Assembly (NCBI GenBank): GCA_039881145.1
Contig: JAYKKI010000023.1
Coordinates: 2,952,501 to 3,016,500, forward strand
Direction of reading: 5' to 3'
From: Druceiella hillmani
Lineage: Eukaryota; Arthropoda; Insecta; Lepidoptera; Hepialidae
DNA: 64,000 nt
The notes beneath the pieces are model-generated. The model saw only the letters and a list, made by a program, of their open reading frames with translations. It was not told the origin of the DNA and searched no databases. A program made the translations under genes and the position numbers. This document shows, piece after piece, positions 25,641 to 38,354 of the stretch; positions within the stretch are counted from its first letter, which is position 1; every line of letters starts with the position of its first letter.

Positions 25641-28600
25641 TCCGCTTCCCCGGAGTCATTAAACCCTATGTTCGCCAAACTGCATCGGTCGTCAGGATAT
25701 TTTAGCAGGAATATTCGGGATGATCAGTCAATAAAAAACCTATCTCTCTCTACCTTACACCATTTAAATGGTATTCCTCGACTTTTGTAACATTTTTTAT
25801 CATTACTCTGCACCTATAAATAGTGGGGTTATGATATAGCGCACAATCTTTCTCAAAATAGGGGTATTACTCAATGTGTTGCATTTTTCACTCAAAATAA
25901 ATGCATTTCCATATTTATTTTTCTTCACGACAATTTATTAAACTCGCACGCTGTGAAAATAAACGCCGTTAAGTTAACGTCGAAGACAATAATTGCAGAT
26001 ATGATATTTTATTCGTTTAATACACAAAATTAAAGCTCTGGTAAGGAAGTAATAAAAAGGGCCTAGGAATTTTTTTTAAGTTAGTTTACATTTTGTTAAA
26101 TTGCATACTTAATTTTTGGCCTGGTCTAAATCTGATGTACCGCTTAACAACTTGCAACATTTCGAGCACCTAGTTAGGTCTAAATCTGCAGAGACTTTGA
26201 GGTTACGACAGACAGACAGACAGGCATGACGAAATTATAAGATTTCCTTATTTTAATGCGAGAGCCAAAATAAAAAATTCTGAATAGAGACGTAACCTAC
26301 ATTCAGATATTTCGTTTTACATAACTTTTAAAATTTTAAAAACTTAGCCAGCAAATAGAACCTTTAGTCCGTTATAAATATTTAAGGTTGTGTAGTATTT
26401 CTATTTAAATATATACAAATATTATTTTTCCAATCTAAATATATTATCTACAACATCTTCCATAGACACAAAAACATGAGGAATATTTCAAAAAATTTAA
26501 AACGTGTTTTGTAATCAGATATGTTGTTAGCTCAAACATATATATACACATAAGAATTGTTCTACTAATATATTAGTATAAAATATATTGGAATATGAAT
26601 TAAACTGACTAGTATAATAAAATAAGAACACATTTTAATATTCCAATTAGAATGAACACGGTATAAAGTCTAAACTGCCTTTTTCCACAAAAAAAAATTT
26701 TTACTCCATCTCTTTGATACAAGTCTGAATATTCTGGATATGATTATTAATACTTTCTGGTTAAATATAGTTCCAGAAGTCATTGGCAGTTAAACAAAGA
26801 CCAAATGATATGGCTTTGAATTTATTGCAAACTCATTCTTGATTAGTTCTATGGTCAAGAAAAACGCGCGCTTTCTTTCACCAAAAATCCATTCTCCTGT
26901 CATTATAATTTCTCCATTTCTAAGGTTCCGTGCCAGGAGTTTACGAACACATGGAGTGTTATTAAAAAGGTTTCTTCGAATAATGAACAAATCTTTTTTC
27001 TAATTTTTTTCGTTAAAAATTACGATTTGGTGAACATCAGCTGCTGTTTTTAGATCCGATATGTCCGATATATCCGATCCGATATACCAGGTCTGTCGTA
27101 AAAGCGTCATTACGTGGTAAGCTGTAATTGGGCTGTAATATGTTTTGTATCTTTTATTTATTTTTTAGGAATAATACAATCTTTTTTCTTTCAATTAATA
27201 ATAAAATATTTTTCCTGACCATTTTCCACAAATGGAATCTTGTACTTATTTTATTTAGGTTTGTAGATAATACCTGTGTACTAGTTGACCCTTGCGAATA
27301 ATTGTCATGTCACCGAATGGTAGTACATGTTAGTTAGATATATTGTCAATAGATGGCGCTATTTACAATATAATTAGCTTTGAGAAATAATATACAGAGA
27401 TAAATAATGTTATTTTCTCAACAATATGAAAGCGATGAAAAAAATTCCTTATTCCAATTCAACTGCTAAAGTGAATTTGAATAGTTAAATTTAACGTAAA
27501 TGGACGCAAAAACTAAACGATGAGATTGAATTTCTCTTTCGCTTTAACAAAACCGCTGCGATTATATGCCATTGACATTATGTCCTCAAGCTTCCAATTT
27601 GTGAAATTAAAATGTTGGCGTTGAGTTCATATGTAATGTTATTTTAAAAATTGTATAAATGTGATTTGGATTCGAGCACCGTAGTTCCTATCTTTTATTA
27701 ATCAGAGAAATATCTTATTTGTTTAAAAAAAGATCGAATCACACATATTATCGCTCATCACCATTTTTTATAAAAATATATTTCGTAGCTAACTTTTTAG
27801 AAGTTAGACCAGAATTAGTATAAATAATAAAAACACTGCTATTATGTACCAATAATCTATAACATGTGTCACATCTTTTTTGACATAAATAGATGAAATA
27901 TTGAGATAAAGTATTTTTAAAAAAAGCAGATGAAAAACAGAAAAAACGACAATAGCATAATAGATATCAAGAAAACTCCGATAAAAACTTATTCTATTAA
28001 GCAAGCTTCAAAATAAAAGCATTTTATTGAATACAATCTCTAAATCAGAATTTTTTAAAACACATTTTATTTCTTTCTAATAAAGTAAAAGGTAACATAG
28101 TAGTAAAAGTAATTTCGTTCTATAAGTTATGAAAAGTAATTTAACCTTAACACAAATAACGATTACACAATTGTGTAAATACCAAAGGTTAGTTCACTTC
28201 GTCATTTTAGTAAACTGTATAGTTAGATGTAAACACTCGAATTGTGACTAGAAGCCGTAATTTTAAAGTCCATTTAAAGGTAGATGAATATTTTATCTAT
28301 TGTAACAATATCTAATTTCATTACATTATTAAATCATCTCATGAAGTGCAGGCAAGTAAAGATTTAATTTGAGTCCATTTTGCACTTGCTTTAAAAAAGG
28401 ACATTAAGATTTATATCCATCAAAATCGTATTTTCAGGATCGTGAGCATCTTTAAAGACGGAACTTCAAAGTGCCAAAACTGAATTTCGAGAGGAAAAAA
28501 TTTGGATGTGACCATTTATGTGTCACCGTCTATCTAGTTTTACTAAAACCAGCCCGTTAAGTTTGAATCAGTCTCATGTTTGGTGCATAACAATAAAATT

Positions 28601-28760
28601 AAAAAATATATTTTTGGTACTTTAACATTAAATTCGAAAAATGTATATTTAATTACCAGAAAAGTAGAAAGTTTTTAACTTACTCTAAACAAAATCAATA
28701 GTTGCCACCTAGTCAATTCACTTTTGCCAGAAGCTTTGGCATCATTTTCATAACTGTATC
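25641..28760. other. AT-rich stretch without a recognised gene
   Basis: About 26,200-26,290 resembles the tail of the dispersed repeat at 8,395. Positions 27,050-27,095 have a run of 'gatccgatat' variants. Minus frames at 26,790-26,990 and 27,804-28,004 are not recognised. Confidence 0.45.
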
Positions 28761-28765
28761 AATGT

Positions 28766-29075
28766 TATGAAAATGATTTATTCTGAAGATTACGCCAATA
28801 TCGTAGTATGAAGATTATGTCAGTATCGCATTTTCCCCATTTTAACGGAGGTCTAAACTTAGAAATATGACCATATTTTTTATGGGCAAAGATGTAGTTA
28901 ATGCACAAATTTTCAAGATGACAGTATTAATATCACGAAAATAATTTATTCTGAAAATTAAGCCAGTATCGTATTTTCATCCATTTAGCCAATATGAAGA
29001 TTATGTCAGTATCGCATTTTCCCCATTTTAACGGAAGCTTAAACTTAGAAATATGGTCATATTTTTTTATTGTTT
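28766..29075. repeat. two-unit direct repeat, about 180-bp period
   Basis: 'gaagattatgtcagtatcgcattttccccattttaacgga' type sequence occurs at about 28,810-28,850 and 28,996-29,035, with matching flanks ('taaacttagaaatatg.ccatatttttt'). Confidence 0.85.
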
Positions 29076-30295
29076 GCCTTAGTATGCACAATCGATTGAA
29101 GTTAGTAATATAAAAATAAAAAAGTACAGAACAGATACTGACGAATCGAAACGTGATCCGATTTTATAATTAACAAGATAGTACCTCGGTAAAATCGTGT
29201 AACGATGCCAGTTTAGTTTACAATAAATTGCTATATCAAAGATCACAGTTTTCATCCAATTCTACAATTTTACATTTTTTCGAGAAAACATGTAATTGGA
29301 TTTCCCAAGTTGGCGCTGACGTGTCCAATTTCCCATCGTTGGAACTTTTCCTGTTTGAATTTCCTGATTTGTTTCGTGTTTTAATCAGATAACGACCGGT
29401 CATGTCAAAAATGTAATTTCTTATGGTTTTGATTGATTTTGTATTTATATGAGTGAACACTTGGGCAAAAGGCAGTAATTTTACTTTATAAAAACAATAT
29501 TCAACTTTAAAATGTATAGTGTAGTGAAAAGTTAAACAAAGAACAATATCAGCTGGCAGATATTATCGAAATATCTGTTAGATAATACTCGTAACTATTA
29601 AAATAGAATCATTCGATAATTCCAGGGGCATAGTTCTGAGGATATTGGTAAAAAACAAAAACGGTGATGTTTGTAAGGAATAGTGATGTTTGTAGAGATC
29701 ACATACGGTGACTTTGTCATGATGACATTGTTGAATACTCTTACGTTGTCTCCTACTAACGAAGATTAGTAGTGAAGACACAGTACTACATTGCATTTAA
29801 ACACTGTTTATTTAGTTAGAAACACTTTTTTGAAGCACGATTTCCTATGTTTTCACTATTCGATTACACTTGTATTCCAGTTTTTCGTTATATAACCCTT
29901 TTTCATAATAATAAACCTATACGTTTTCTGTTTATATTTATAGTAACTACATCAAAAACTAATTTTATTTTCATGCATATTATAAACGAGAAGTTTTATT
30001 ATGAGACATCGGTGGGACAAGATTTTCTTAAAACATAAATTATTTAAAGTTTTCAGATAAAAATTTCCGCAGTATGAATATTTAAACTATTCATAACGGA
30101 ATGAATTACTGATTCTTATGAATTAAGTTTTTTGATAGCTGATTATCAATTAATTTAGTTTAATTGGGAAGTTAATTTTTATTCCTGCTTAGACATTATA
30201 TACCTACTTTAAAGATAATGTGTAAACTATCTATGGAATTTGTATATTTTTACAAATTAATGAAATATACGTTTTCACACGTCGATTTAATAGTT

Positions 30296-31195
30296 CGAAA
30301 TTAAATGAGAACCCAGTCACTAGTAGTTGTCATAAATACTTTAAAATAGTGAAATAAATTATTACGCAAAGAATAACAAAAATTGTTTTCAAACAAATTG
30401 AATAGTATTTTAATATAAACAAAACCTAAATACCAAGTGCAATGTTTATGTTACTGACCTTAGCAAAACGGCAACGGTACGCAGTCACGGTCGAATCGAA
30501 TAAAAATAGTTAAAATTGCACATTGACAATTCAAACTATGTTCGAATAAATAAATCGAAACACTGTCAAATCGACATGTATTAACGTATATAGCATATGG
30601 ACTTGACCGTCCGAAATTAAATGAGAACCCAGTCACTAGTAGTTGTCGTAAATACTTTAAAATAGTGAAATAAATTATAACGCAAAGAATGACAAAAATT
30701 GTTTTCAAACAAATTGAATAGTATTGTAATATAAACAAAACCTAAATACCATGTGCAATGTTTGTTACTAACCTTAGCAAAACGGCAATGGTGCGCGGTC
30801 ACGGTCGAATCGAATAAAAATAGTTAAAATTGCACATTGACAATTCAAACTATGTACGAATAAATAAATCGAAACACTGTCAAATCGACATGTATTAACG
30901 TATATAACATATGGATTTGACCGTTCGAAATTAAATGAGAACCCAGTCACTAGTAGTTGTCGTAAATACTTTAAAATAGTGAAATAAATTATAACGCAAA
31001 GAATAACAAAAATTGTTTTCAATCAAATTGAATAGTATTTTAATATAAACAAAACTTAAATACCATATGCAATGTTTATGTTACTGACCTTAGCAAAACC
31101 GCAATGGTGCGCGGTCACGGTCGAATCGAATAAAAATAGTTAAAATTGCACATTGACAATTCAAACTATGTTCAAATAAATAAATTGAAACACGC
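30296..31195. repeat. 315-bp tandem repeat, 2.85 units
   Basis: Unit starts 'cgaaattaaatgagaaccca' at 30,296, 30,612 and 30,926. Units are about 95% identical, and the third is cut at about 31,195. The minus frames repeated in each unit (92, 61 and 82 codons) encode similar hydrophobic peptides but are more likely by-products of the repeat than genes. Confidence 0.93.
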
Positions 31196-31444
31196 TTTTC
31201 GCTTTTACGGGGACTCGTATCCTATTATGACTCTTATGATACAGGCATAAGAACTATTTTACCATTGCTTGTAATTAAGAAATAAAACAACTTTATGCGA
31301 AGATGTCGATGTGACAACATAAACTGGTTTAGCGAATTCGTGGTAAAATACATCGTGTTTGAAATTACAAACCAATTTAAACTATTCCTGTGACTAAACT
31401 ACTGAATTTTGTTAATTGATTTTTGGTGTACGGTTGAGAAACAC

Positions 31445-31496
<52 letters not shown>

Positions 31497-32950
31497 TATA
31501 TACCTAGGTATATACTGTCGGAAAACATTATTTTAATTAATTGTCTTATTCACAAATCCTTTTCCATTTATCAGTATTGAATAAAATGTTACACACTGTA
31601 TGTTTATCGAACAGGCGTAAGCAGATATAAACTTTTTCTCCTAATACACCAACATTAATCAGTCTGCGTTCAGATTTTAAGCCGTATTACATATTTCTAG
31701 ACCTTCAAACGTTTTTGAAATCACTTCTGAGATGCATCCAATAAGGTGTCCTAGAGTCTGAGATACAGTGACGATAATGTAGTAACTAATAAGTAACTAT
31801 AAATATATTATTAAGTTAAAAATATAATAAATAACGAAATTTAGCAGAGAATTTAAGACTACATTAACATTATGATAATTGCTTTTAAAAATAATAGATG
31901 CCGTCGTTAAATAACTAAGTAGTAATATAATAATTAACTGCTCAACTCTCAACATTAATATCATTACGACTGTTGATTAATACTCTTAGCTATAAAAATC
32001 CAAAGTTTCACTAAAATCCGTCCAATGGTTATTATATGCGTTACGTCCGCTCGTCAACTTTTTTCGATAAGTTAAAACGAAATCCCCAGAGAAAGCAACA
32101 ATTGTCCATTAGGATGTCTATTAATTTGGACTGGATACAAATAGGATTCTGGGTGAAAAAGATTTTATTTCTGCATTTATAAATAGGGTGTGTATAAGAT
32201 ATGGTACAGAGATAAAATATAATGGGTGCCCTACGATTAGATTTTCAAGATATAAAAGACGATTATGGGAGAGAAATTGTTTTACACCGTCTAAAAGAAA
32301 ATATATATTAAACTAAACAAAATCGTTATGCTAAAAAGTTTCCTTTTTTTTAAATCATGAAACGCATCATGCTCTAAAATATGTAAACATGTGGTTAAAG
32401 GCCAAGCAACCAGGCTTCCACTTAAATAACCAAGGACCAGAGCGGTGCGACCCAAATACAAGATTATATCGAAACAAATTTAATTATATTTCAAAGTTTT
32501 CAGCAGCGGACCGTGATTGTTACACGCGAACGATGAAAGGAAGTGCGGAACCCTCGTATTGAAAGGGGCAAGCGTTGGGGGAGGAGGTGATGGATGGAAA
32601 AATTGAATTATCAAGGAAATATTCCCGCATATAGGGTTGGAAAATTCAATTCGAAAATTCGCGGCTTAATTTGAACTTTATTGGTACTAAAATTATAGGT
32701 AAATTTTTATTTTTTGTTAGTCTGTGGGCAACTGATACAGTATCGGGAAATGGGAGCACATCTAGAACTAATTAGTTTTTCGGGCTTTGATCTCAGAGGA
32801 AATTTACTTATTCTCGTTCATGTTTCGACAAAAGTTCGTCAAAATTAATTTTTTTTAAATATTTAGCTCGTTTATTCGTTTTTCCGAAAGTCCGTTAAAA
32901 TATTTGAGCAGTTGTTTATTGTAAGGTAACCTAAATATTTATGTAGGGAC
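31196..32950. other. AT-rich stretch without a recognised gene
   Basis: (AT)n(AC)n microsatellite at 31,447-31,501. A G-rich run lies at about 32,565-32,595. No exon of the downstream BTB gene was found here. Confidence 0.45.
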
Positions 32951-32989
32951 AAAAAGAAAAAAAATTGAATATTTTTATATCTTCCATAC

Positions 32990-34225
32990 GAAATATTGGA
33001 GATACGCTACGAGTAGTAAATATCAATGCATTATACATGGCTTTGAGAAAAAAAATACTTTGAGCTACGTAATAGTTTCTATCGATAAAAGTAATTGCAT
33101 GTTAGTCTTTGATGAAAAGTGCGGGTATTTTTTTATCCAGTGGGCAAAAGACCCAATACAAACATTGCCCATCACTAAAAATTTGAAGAATTTTAACAAT
33201 TATTTCTCGGCGTTGGTCGGAAATCACTTCCAGAATACGACGCAATAACAATATTCTCTACTTTAAGTGCTTATATCTCTGAAACTAATAAACGTAAAAC
33301 AATAAAATATTGCTTTGAATTTTATAACGTTCTTTAATACGTCTATGAAATACGAAATACATGTAAATTGTTTTATTCAACGGACAATATTTGTTGTCTC
33401 TATTACATATGTTTTCCGGCATTAAACGGGAGTCACTTCTAAAGTACCATTCAATGACAAAATGTTCCATTTTTAGTGCTTATATCTCCGAAACTAATAA
33501 ACGGAAAAGTACAAAAAAATTATTTTGAATTTTGAAAGTGTTGAAATTTCAGATGAAGTCTAAAGTGCGCATAGATTATTTATTCAATGAGCAATGTTTA
33601 ACCTCCACCAAACAATTCTGGAATATTGACGAAGAATTACATTTTAACCGGTATTAGATGGGAGTCACATCCAAAGTACAATGCAACAATTCGATGTTTC
33701 ACTTTGATTGCTTTTATTCCCCATACTAATAAACATAGAGCACACAAAAATTTCTTTGAACTTCATAATATTCCCAAGAATGTTTGTCAAAGAAATTAAA
33801 TTGTCTATTAAAATCGTTGATGAAATAGAGCGCACGTAAGTTGTTTTTCCTTTTCTCAATAGGTAATATTTCAGTCACCACGAAAAATCCTAGAACATCG
33901 ACGTAGTGTCACGTCTGTCTCGTCGTTTGACGGGAGTCACTTCCAGAAATCGTTGCAATGATAATATATTCCACTTCGAGCGCTTATACCTATATACGAA
34001 AGTAATATACGTAAAACTATAAAACATTACCTTGAATTTCATAAGTTTTTTAAAACTTACTTATATATTAAAATGGTTTATGAAATATAAAATGCGCGTA
34101 AATTGTTTTATTCGACGGACAATATTTGTGGTCTCTACTCCATGTATTTCCCGGTATTAGAAAGGAGTCACTTCCAGATATCGTTGCAATGATAATATAT
34201 TCCACTTCGGGCGATTATACGTGAA
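32990..34225. repeat. diverged tandem repeat, about 210-280-bp units
   Basis: 'agtgcttatatctc.gaaactaataaacg.aaaa' and its variants recur near 33,266, 33,475, 33,705, 33,985 and 34,205, each followed by 'ttgaattt.ataa', 'aattgttttattcaac.gacaatattt' and 'gggagtcacttc'. Unit length varies and identity is low, so this is an old satellite-like array. Confidence 0.8.
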
Positions 34226-34230
34226 TAAAT

Positions 34231-34620
34231 TTGTTCCCTCGTATAGACTAAACTACTAAAGTGATTTCAACAAATGGAGTGTCTTTAGATTCGTCTTGAT
34301 CCATAGTGTCCTAGGGTATATAACTTTATGAATTTCACAGGCAGTGTATGTGTGTATGCGAGTAAGTTCGTTCCCCCGTACAGACTAAATTACTAAAGTG
34401 ATTCCAACAAATTAGGTGTCCTTAGATTCGTCTTCAGCCAGAGAGTATTCTAGGGTTTAAAATATTGTGAATTTCATAGGTTATGTGTATGTATATAAGT
34501 AAATTTATCCCCTCGTACAGATTAAACTACTAAAGTGATTTAAAAATTAGGTGTCCTTAGATTTGTTATGATCTAGAGAGTGTCCTAGGATATATAACTT
34601 TATGAATGTCAAATGTTATG
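34231..34620. repeat. 136-bp tandem repeat, three units
   Basis: Units start near 34,231, 34,368 and 34,504, with 'ttcccccgtacagactaaa.tactaaagtgatt' and 'ggtgtccttagattcgtct' in each. It directly follows the previous array. Confidence 0.9.
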
Positions 34621-35382
34621 TATGTATTTTGTGCTTTTCAGTTATTTTTTCCGTAGGTGGGATTTACTTTTTCCTTTTTTTATAACACTCATGAGGTCTC
34701 AATAGCTCTCTTTTTTATCTAAGACCGAATTTACTTTAAATGTAGATTTTAAACTTTACTAAACCTTATTTTGACGAAATTGTTGTGTGGCTTAAATCCG
34801 AACCGCTCGTTATTTTTTAAATTTATCTCGTTTCATTATTTTTAATCTCATTTTCCTAATTTTTAACTTAGACTATGGCATATCGACCATTATAGTAAGT
34901 TTTTTTATTAATATTTTAAGCTACGTATATAGAAATATATTATAAAGCCAAAGTGCATAAAAAATCAAATTTTTTATCTATTTTTCCAGTTGTGGCACTA
35001 TCATGTTTAACAGTTCACACGTTGAAATATGTTTAGCCATTTTGCTTGAAACGAATTTCATGTATGGGAAATAAAACGATTCTTATGTTTCACATATCTT
35101 AAGATAACGTAATTTCGAATTATAACCCATCTATGTAAATGACGAAATTAAATTGTAATAAATTATTAAATTTGTTTTTGCTAATTTTTTAATTTGATTT
35201 AATTCAAATTTTATATTTCTCAACATGTATATTATTCATCGGTATTTGTAAAACAATACAGTCGCACAAAGAGTTTTTTTGGCTTATATCTGTATTTCAT
35301 TTATATAATAATTGCAATGCTCTGTTGGCAAATTTACAATTTGTTTCAAATTTATGTTCTCTAAGTTGGACCCTCATAACAC

Positions 35383-35411
35383 CCCCTACTGCTCACTCTG
35401 AGCAGTAGGGG
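35383..35411. repeat. perfect 13-bp hairpin, 3-nt loop
   Basis: cccctactgctca / tgagcagtagggg around ctc. GC-rich stem in AT-rich DNA. Confidence 0.9.
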
Positions 35412-35526
35412 TTGTAATAAAAGATATATGATAGTTATTTATATAACTAACAATTTTAAATTTATAAATAAAATTAACATATCACCTTTGCTTATTTCCT
35501 CGTATGGTAAATAAGTAGCAATCCCT

Positions 35527-35549
35527 AATCCACTCACCCTGAGTGGATT
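35527..35549. repeat. perfect 10-bp hairpin, 3-nt loop
   Basis: aatccactca / tgagtggatt around ccc. It has the same ...ctca-3nt-tgag... heart as the hairpin 140 bp upstream. Confidence 0.85.
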
Positions 35550-35578
35550 TCTCCGAAAGCAAAAGTCATTAGAAGTTG

Positions 35579-35863
35579 TGTTGGAACATTTCCAATTTAC
35601 ATATTGTCTTAGCGAAATTCAAGTTCGACAAACACAACTATGGTGGCCCAATATCATTCAGGACTTGGGACTTCTCCCAAACTTCATTTTGCACATGAGA
35701 CTCCATTATAGTAATTGAGTTTCCAAACAAAGTACTCATTGTGATGAGTTTAGATCGAGTATTCTCTGTATATGTATAAACAGCAAGGAACTACAATAAA
35801 GCAAAGGCATTTGCTTGTGTTCTCTTGCTATATTTTACTTGCCTATTTGAGGATCTACAAACA
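35579..35863 (+). mobile_element. possible solo LTR (Copia-like)
   Basis: Starts TGTTGGAAC, the usual start of Copia LTRs. It contains a TATA-like tatgtataaa (about 35,769) and an AATAAAGC polyadenylation signal (about 35,796), followed by a GT-rich stretch, and may end ...ctacaaaCA. No clear target-site duplication is visible and no second LTR is in the window. Confidence 0.35.
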
Positions 35864-36066
35864 ATTAATTTGCTAATTTGTAGTACGTCACTAATATTAG
35901 CAAGTCAGAAATATATGATAGCTGTACAGTTAGCCACATAGTTGATACCTTTTATTAATGTCTTCCTATTTGTGGTATAACATCAGTATATAACATATTA
36001 TCATGGTTAGGAGATGTTACACGTACTAAATAAAGATTAAAAAAAAAAACAATAATAACCAATGTT

Positions 36067-36543
36067 TTAGCCATCTAAATGTATCGTGTTATACATTTTT
36101 ATGAAATTACAAAAAGGACTGAAATAGGATAATGTTATTAAGAATGAATGCACGTGACTATAGTTTCTTACAAATATGCAGATTGGAACCGTTTTCACTG
36201 TCTCGTATTTTATAGATATCTGTATGGTATTTGGGACTGCTAACTTCTTTGGTATCATTGAATCATAATTATGAACCAAGTTTATTCCCATGAAGTAACG
36301 ATTTTCCAGAACAGGATGTGTAAAGTACTGCGTATGTTTTAAATAGTTGAAATATGGTTTTATTATGCATTGCTTTATATTTAAAGGAGCCGATAAATCT
36401 TTTCCAGGTGACGTTAAAATTTCTTGAACTACATTTTGCTTTTTGGTTAGGTTAATTCTAACAAGTCCTTCTTTCTTTACATAGTCTTGACTCTTATTTG
36501 AAATGACACACACACACATACGCACACACACACTCACACACAC
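36067..36543 (-). CDS. unrecognised 158-codon open frame
   Basis: Unusually long for this AT content. The first 13 codons come from an (AC)n run and cannot be original. The rest (for example KKEGLVRINLTKKQNVVQEI, KPYFNYLKHTQYFTHPVLEN) is of mixed composition and looks more protein-like than other frames in the region, which are mostly I/F/Y/N. I recognise no domain. It may be a fragment of a transposon or a captured exon, or chance. Confidence 0.25.
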   Translation of the reverse strand: MCVSVCVRMCVCVISNKSQDYVKKEGLVRINLTKKQNVVQEILTSPGKDLSAPLNIKQCIIKPYFNYLKHTQYFTHPVLENRYFMGINLVHNYDSMIPKKLAVPNTIQISIKYETVKTVPICIFVRNYSHVHSFLITLSYFSPFCNFIKMYNTIHLDG

Positions 36544-36544
36544 A

Positions 36545-38315
36545 TAACATCACGGGTTCTCTGTGTGGCCACTTTTCTGTCCAAGTAATATAGAAAGACC
36601 CTTTCCACCTCCCTCCAACTTTTTTGTCAAATGCGTCGAATAAGTAACTGATAAGGAATCATATTTATTATTATTATTAAACAGAACTGTTTTCAAGTTT
36701 CCTTTCTGAGATTTAATGGAAAATCTTCATTATTTCACGTCATGTTAAGTGTTAACTTTTTCCACTAAGCCGAGAGTATTTTTATAACACAATTGTAAGA
36801 AATATTTTTCTCCATGTCAACATCAAGAAAATTAAGCCAGGAAGCAATTAAGCTAGGACCAAGCAAATTGTTCTCGATTTAAGATCTACGAAAATTGCGA
36901 AGCAAGGAATTCTGGGAAACTTAAATCTCTTGCTAGGTCGTTTAGTTCTAACTGGAAAAATAACTGTCGATCGTCATTCGAACCTTCAAAACTCGGATTT
37001 TTGCCCTGATTGTCAACATAATAATTTCAATAATCCAAAACAGGTATTGTCGAAATACGAACGGTTGTGCATCATTGGAATTGAGTAGGTATTTTACTGA
37101 TGAACATTTAAATAAACGATATTCTTTTGGTTTTTCTAATTACCAAATTTGATATTGCAGCAACAAAAGGAACGGTCTTAGAAGTGGTTTCGAGGCTTTC
37201 GACATATCATGGGCGTTGCTACATTAAACTAGTTTCCTTGCTTTTTGACCATTGTAGAGTCTTGTTACCCATATAGGATACATTACTCTGCGTTCACTGT
37301 TTGTACAGATTTGTTACATTGGTGCCAATATACATATTGTACAATTTTTTTTATTTAGGTAACGAAAAAATGCCACAAATATAACAGAAAATATCTGACG
37401 AATTTACAAAATAGCTTAATTTAGTTTCACTTACTCCCTAGCAAGTGGCAGTAATAGGTAGCAATGCTATTTACTAAGTTAGATGATGATTATCTATTAA
37501 CACATGTATGTGCTTCCAATTAAATTGTTTTGGGAAATTTTGTACATTTTTATACAATTATCTTTATAAAGATACTCGCATCTGAGATACTCGTAGCTAA
37601 GTAAATATAAATTTAATTCCGATCAATTCATTTATTGCATTGTCAATAGTGGAAGATTAGTAAACAAGTTGAAAATGTCGATAATAACACAGTATTTCTA
37701 TTTATCTCTAAAGAATTTACCATGGATCGTTTGGTGCCTATAATATGTACGATGAATGAGAGATTAGGGACAATACTGAAAAGCTAGGTTTTTCCACATG
37801 AACATTAAAAATATTTATAAGATAATAAAAATGTAAGGTATTTTATAAAACTATTTAATTCAATAAAATATCACGTCCTATTTGCAATATTTTGCACTAC
37901 AACGACGTGATAAAATGTGTCAATTAATGTAAAATAAAAATCACACTCGTGTAGTTAACTTCATGAAATGTAACAAATATGTGTTTTATAAAATAGTAAA
38001 TGATCTAAAGTTATTCTATAAATTTTAGTTTTTATATAATATAACATAAAACTTATTTTCAATGCCATTGTTTTTATGTTATGTTAATTATTGGTTATTT
38101 TTCATTATCTTACCGAAAACGATGACTTAAATTCTTAAAAATAATAAGGTACATTGGTCGTCGATCAGTGATCAATATTAATTTCTGATTATTGTTTAAG
38201 CGTGAGATTATCATTTATTTAAATATGATGGAAATTTGAAAAGACCCAACCCTGCTATGTTGCCCCCCTTGTCTTGCTGTTATTTGAATGTATTTGTGTA
38301 TTTGTGACCCCGCAG
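36545..38315. other. intron or upstream sequence of gprs
   Basis: AT-rich, with no exon found despite a search for sequence that would precede RSSFAQQLAPIQE. A GC-richer patch at 38,240-38,315 leads into the acceptor. Confidence 0.45.
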
Positions 38316-38354
38316 CGTTCTTCATTCGCGCAGCAATTGGCTCCCATACAAGAG
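38316..38354 (+). CDS. gprs: gprs micro-exon (13 codons)
   Basis: A 39-nt exon that reads RSSFAQQLAPIQE, between the acceptor ...ccccgcag and the donor gtaatt. Both boundaries are phase 0, so including or skipping it would not change the frame. It joins directly to the PSAQQHQTLIIEEFEPD of the next exon, giving a Gln/Ser linker inside the BTB region, as expected for this family, which has an insertion there. It is too short to show up as an open frame, and was found from its splice sites and its fit to the next exon. Confidence 0.72.

Noticed and set aside
30460..31022. Similar minus frames of 92, 61 and 82 codons
   Set aside because: They repeat because the DNA is a 315-bp tandem repeat; no start context or domain supports them.
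32530..32600. GC-richer stretch as an upstream gprs exon
   Set aside because: No frame with BTB-like sequence and no fitting splice sites.
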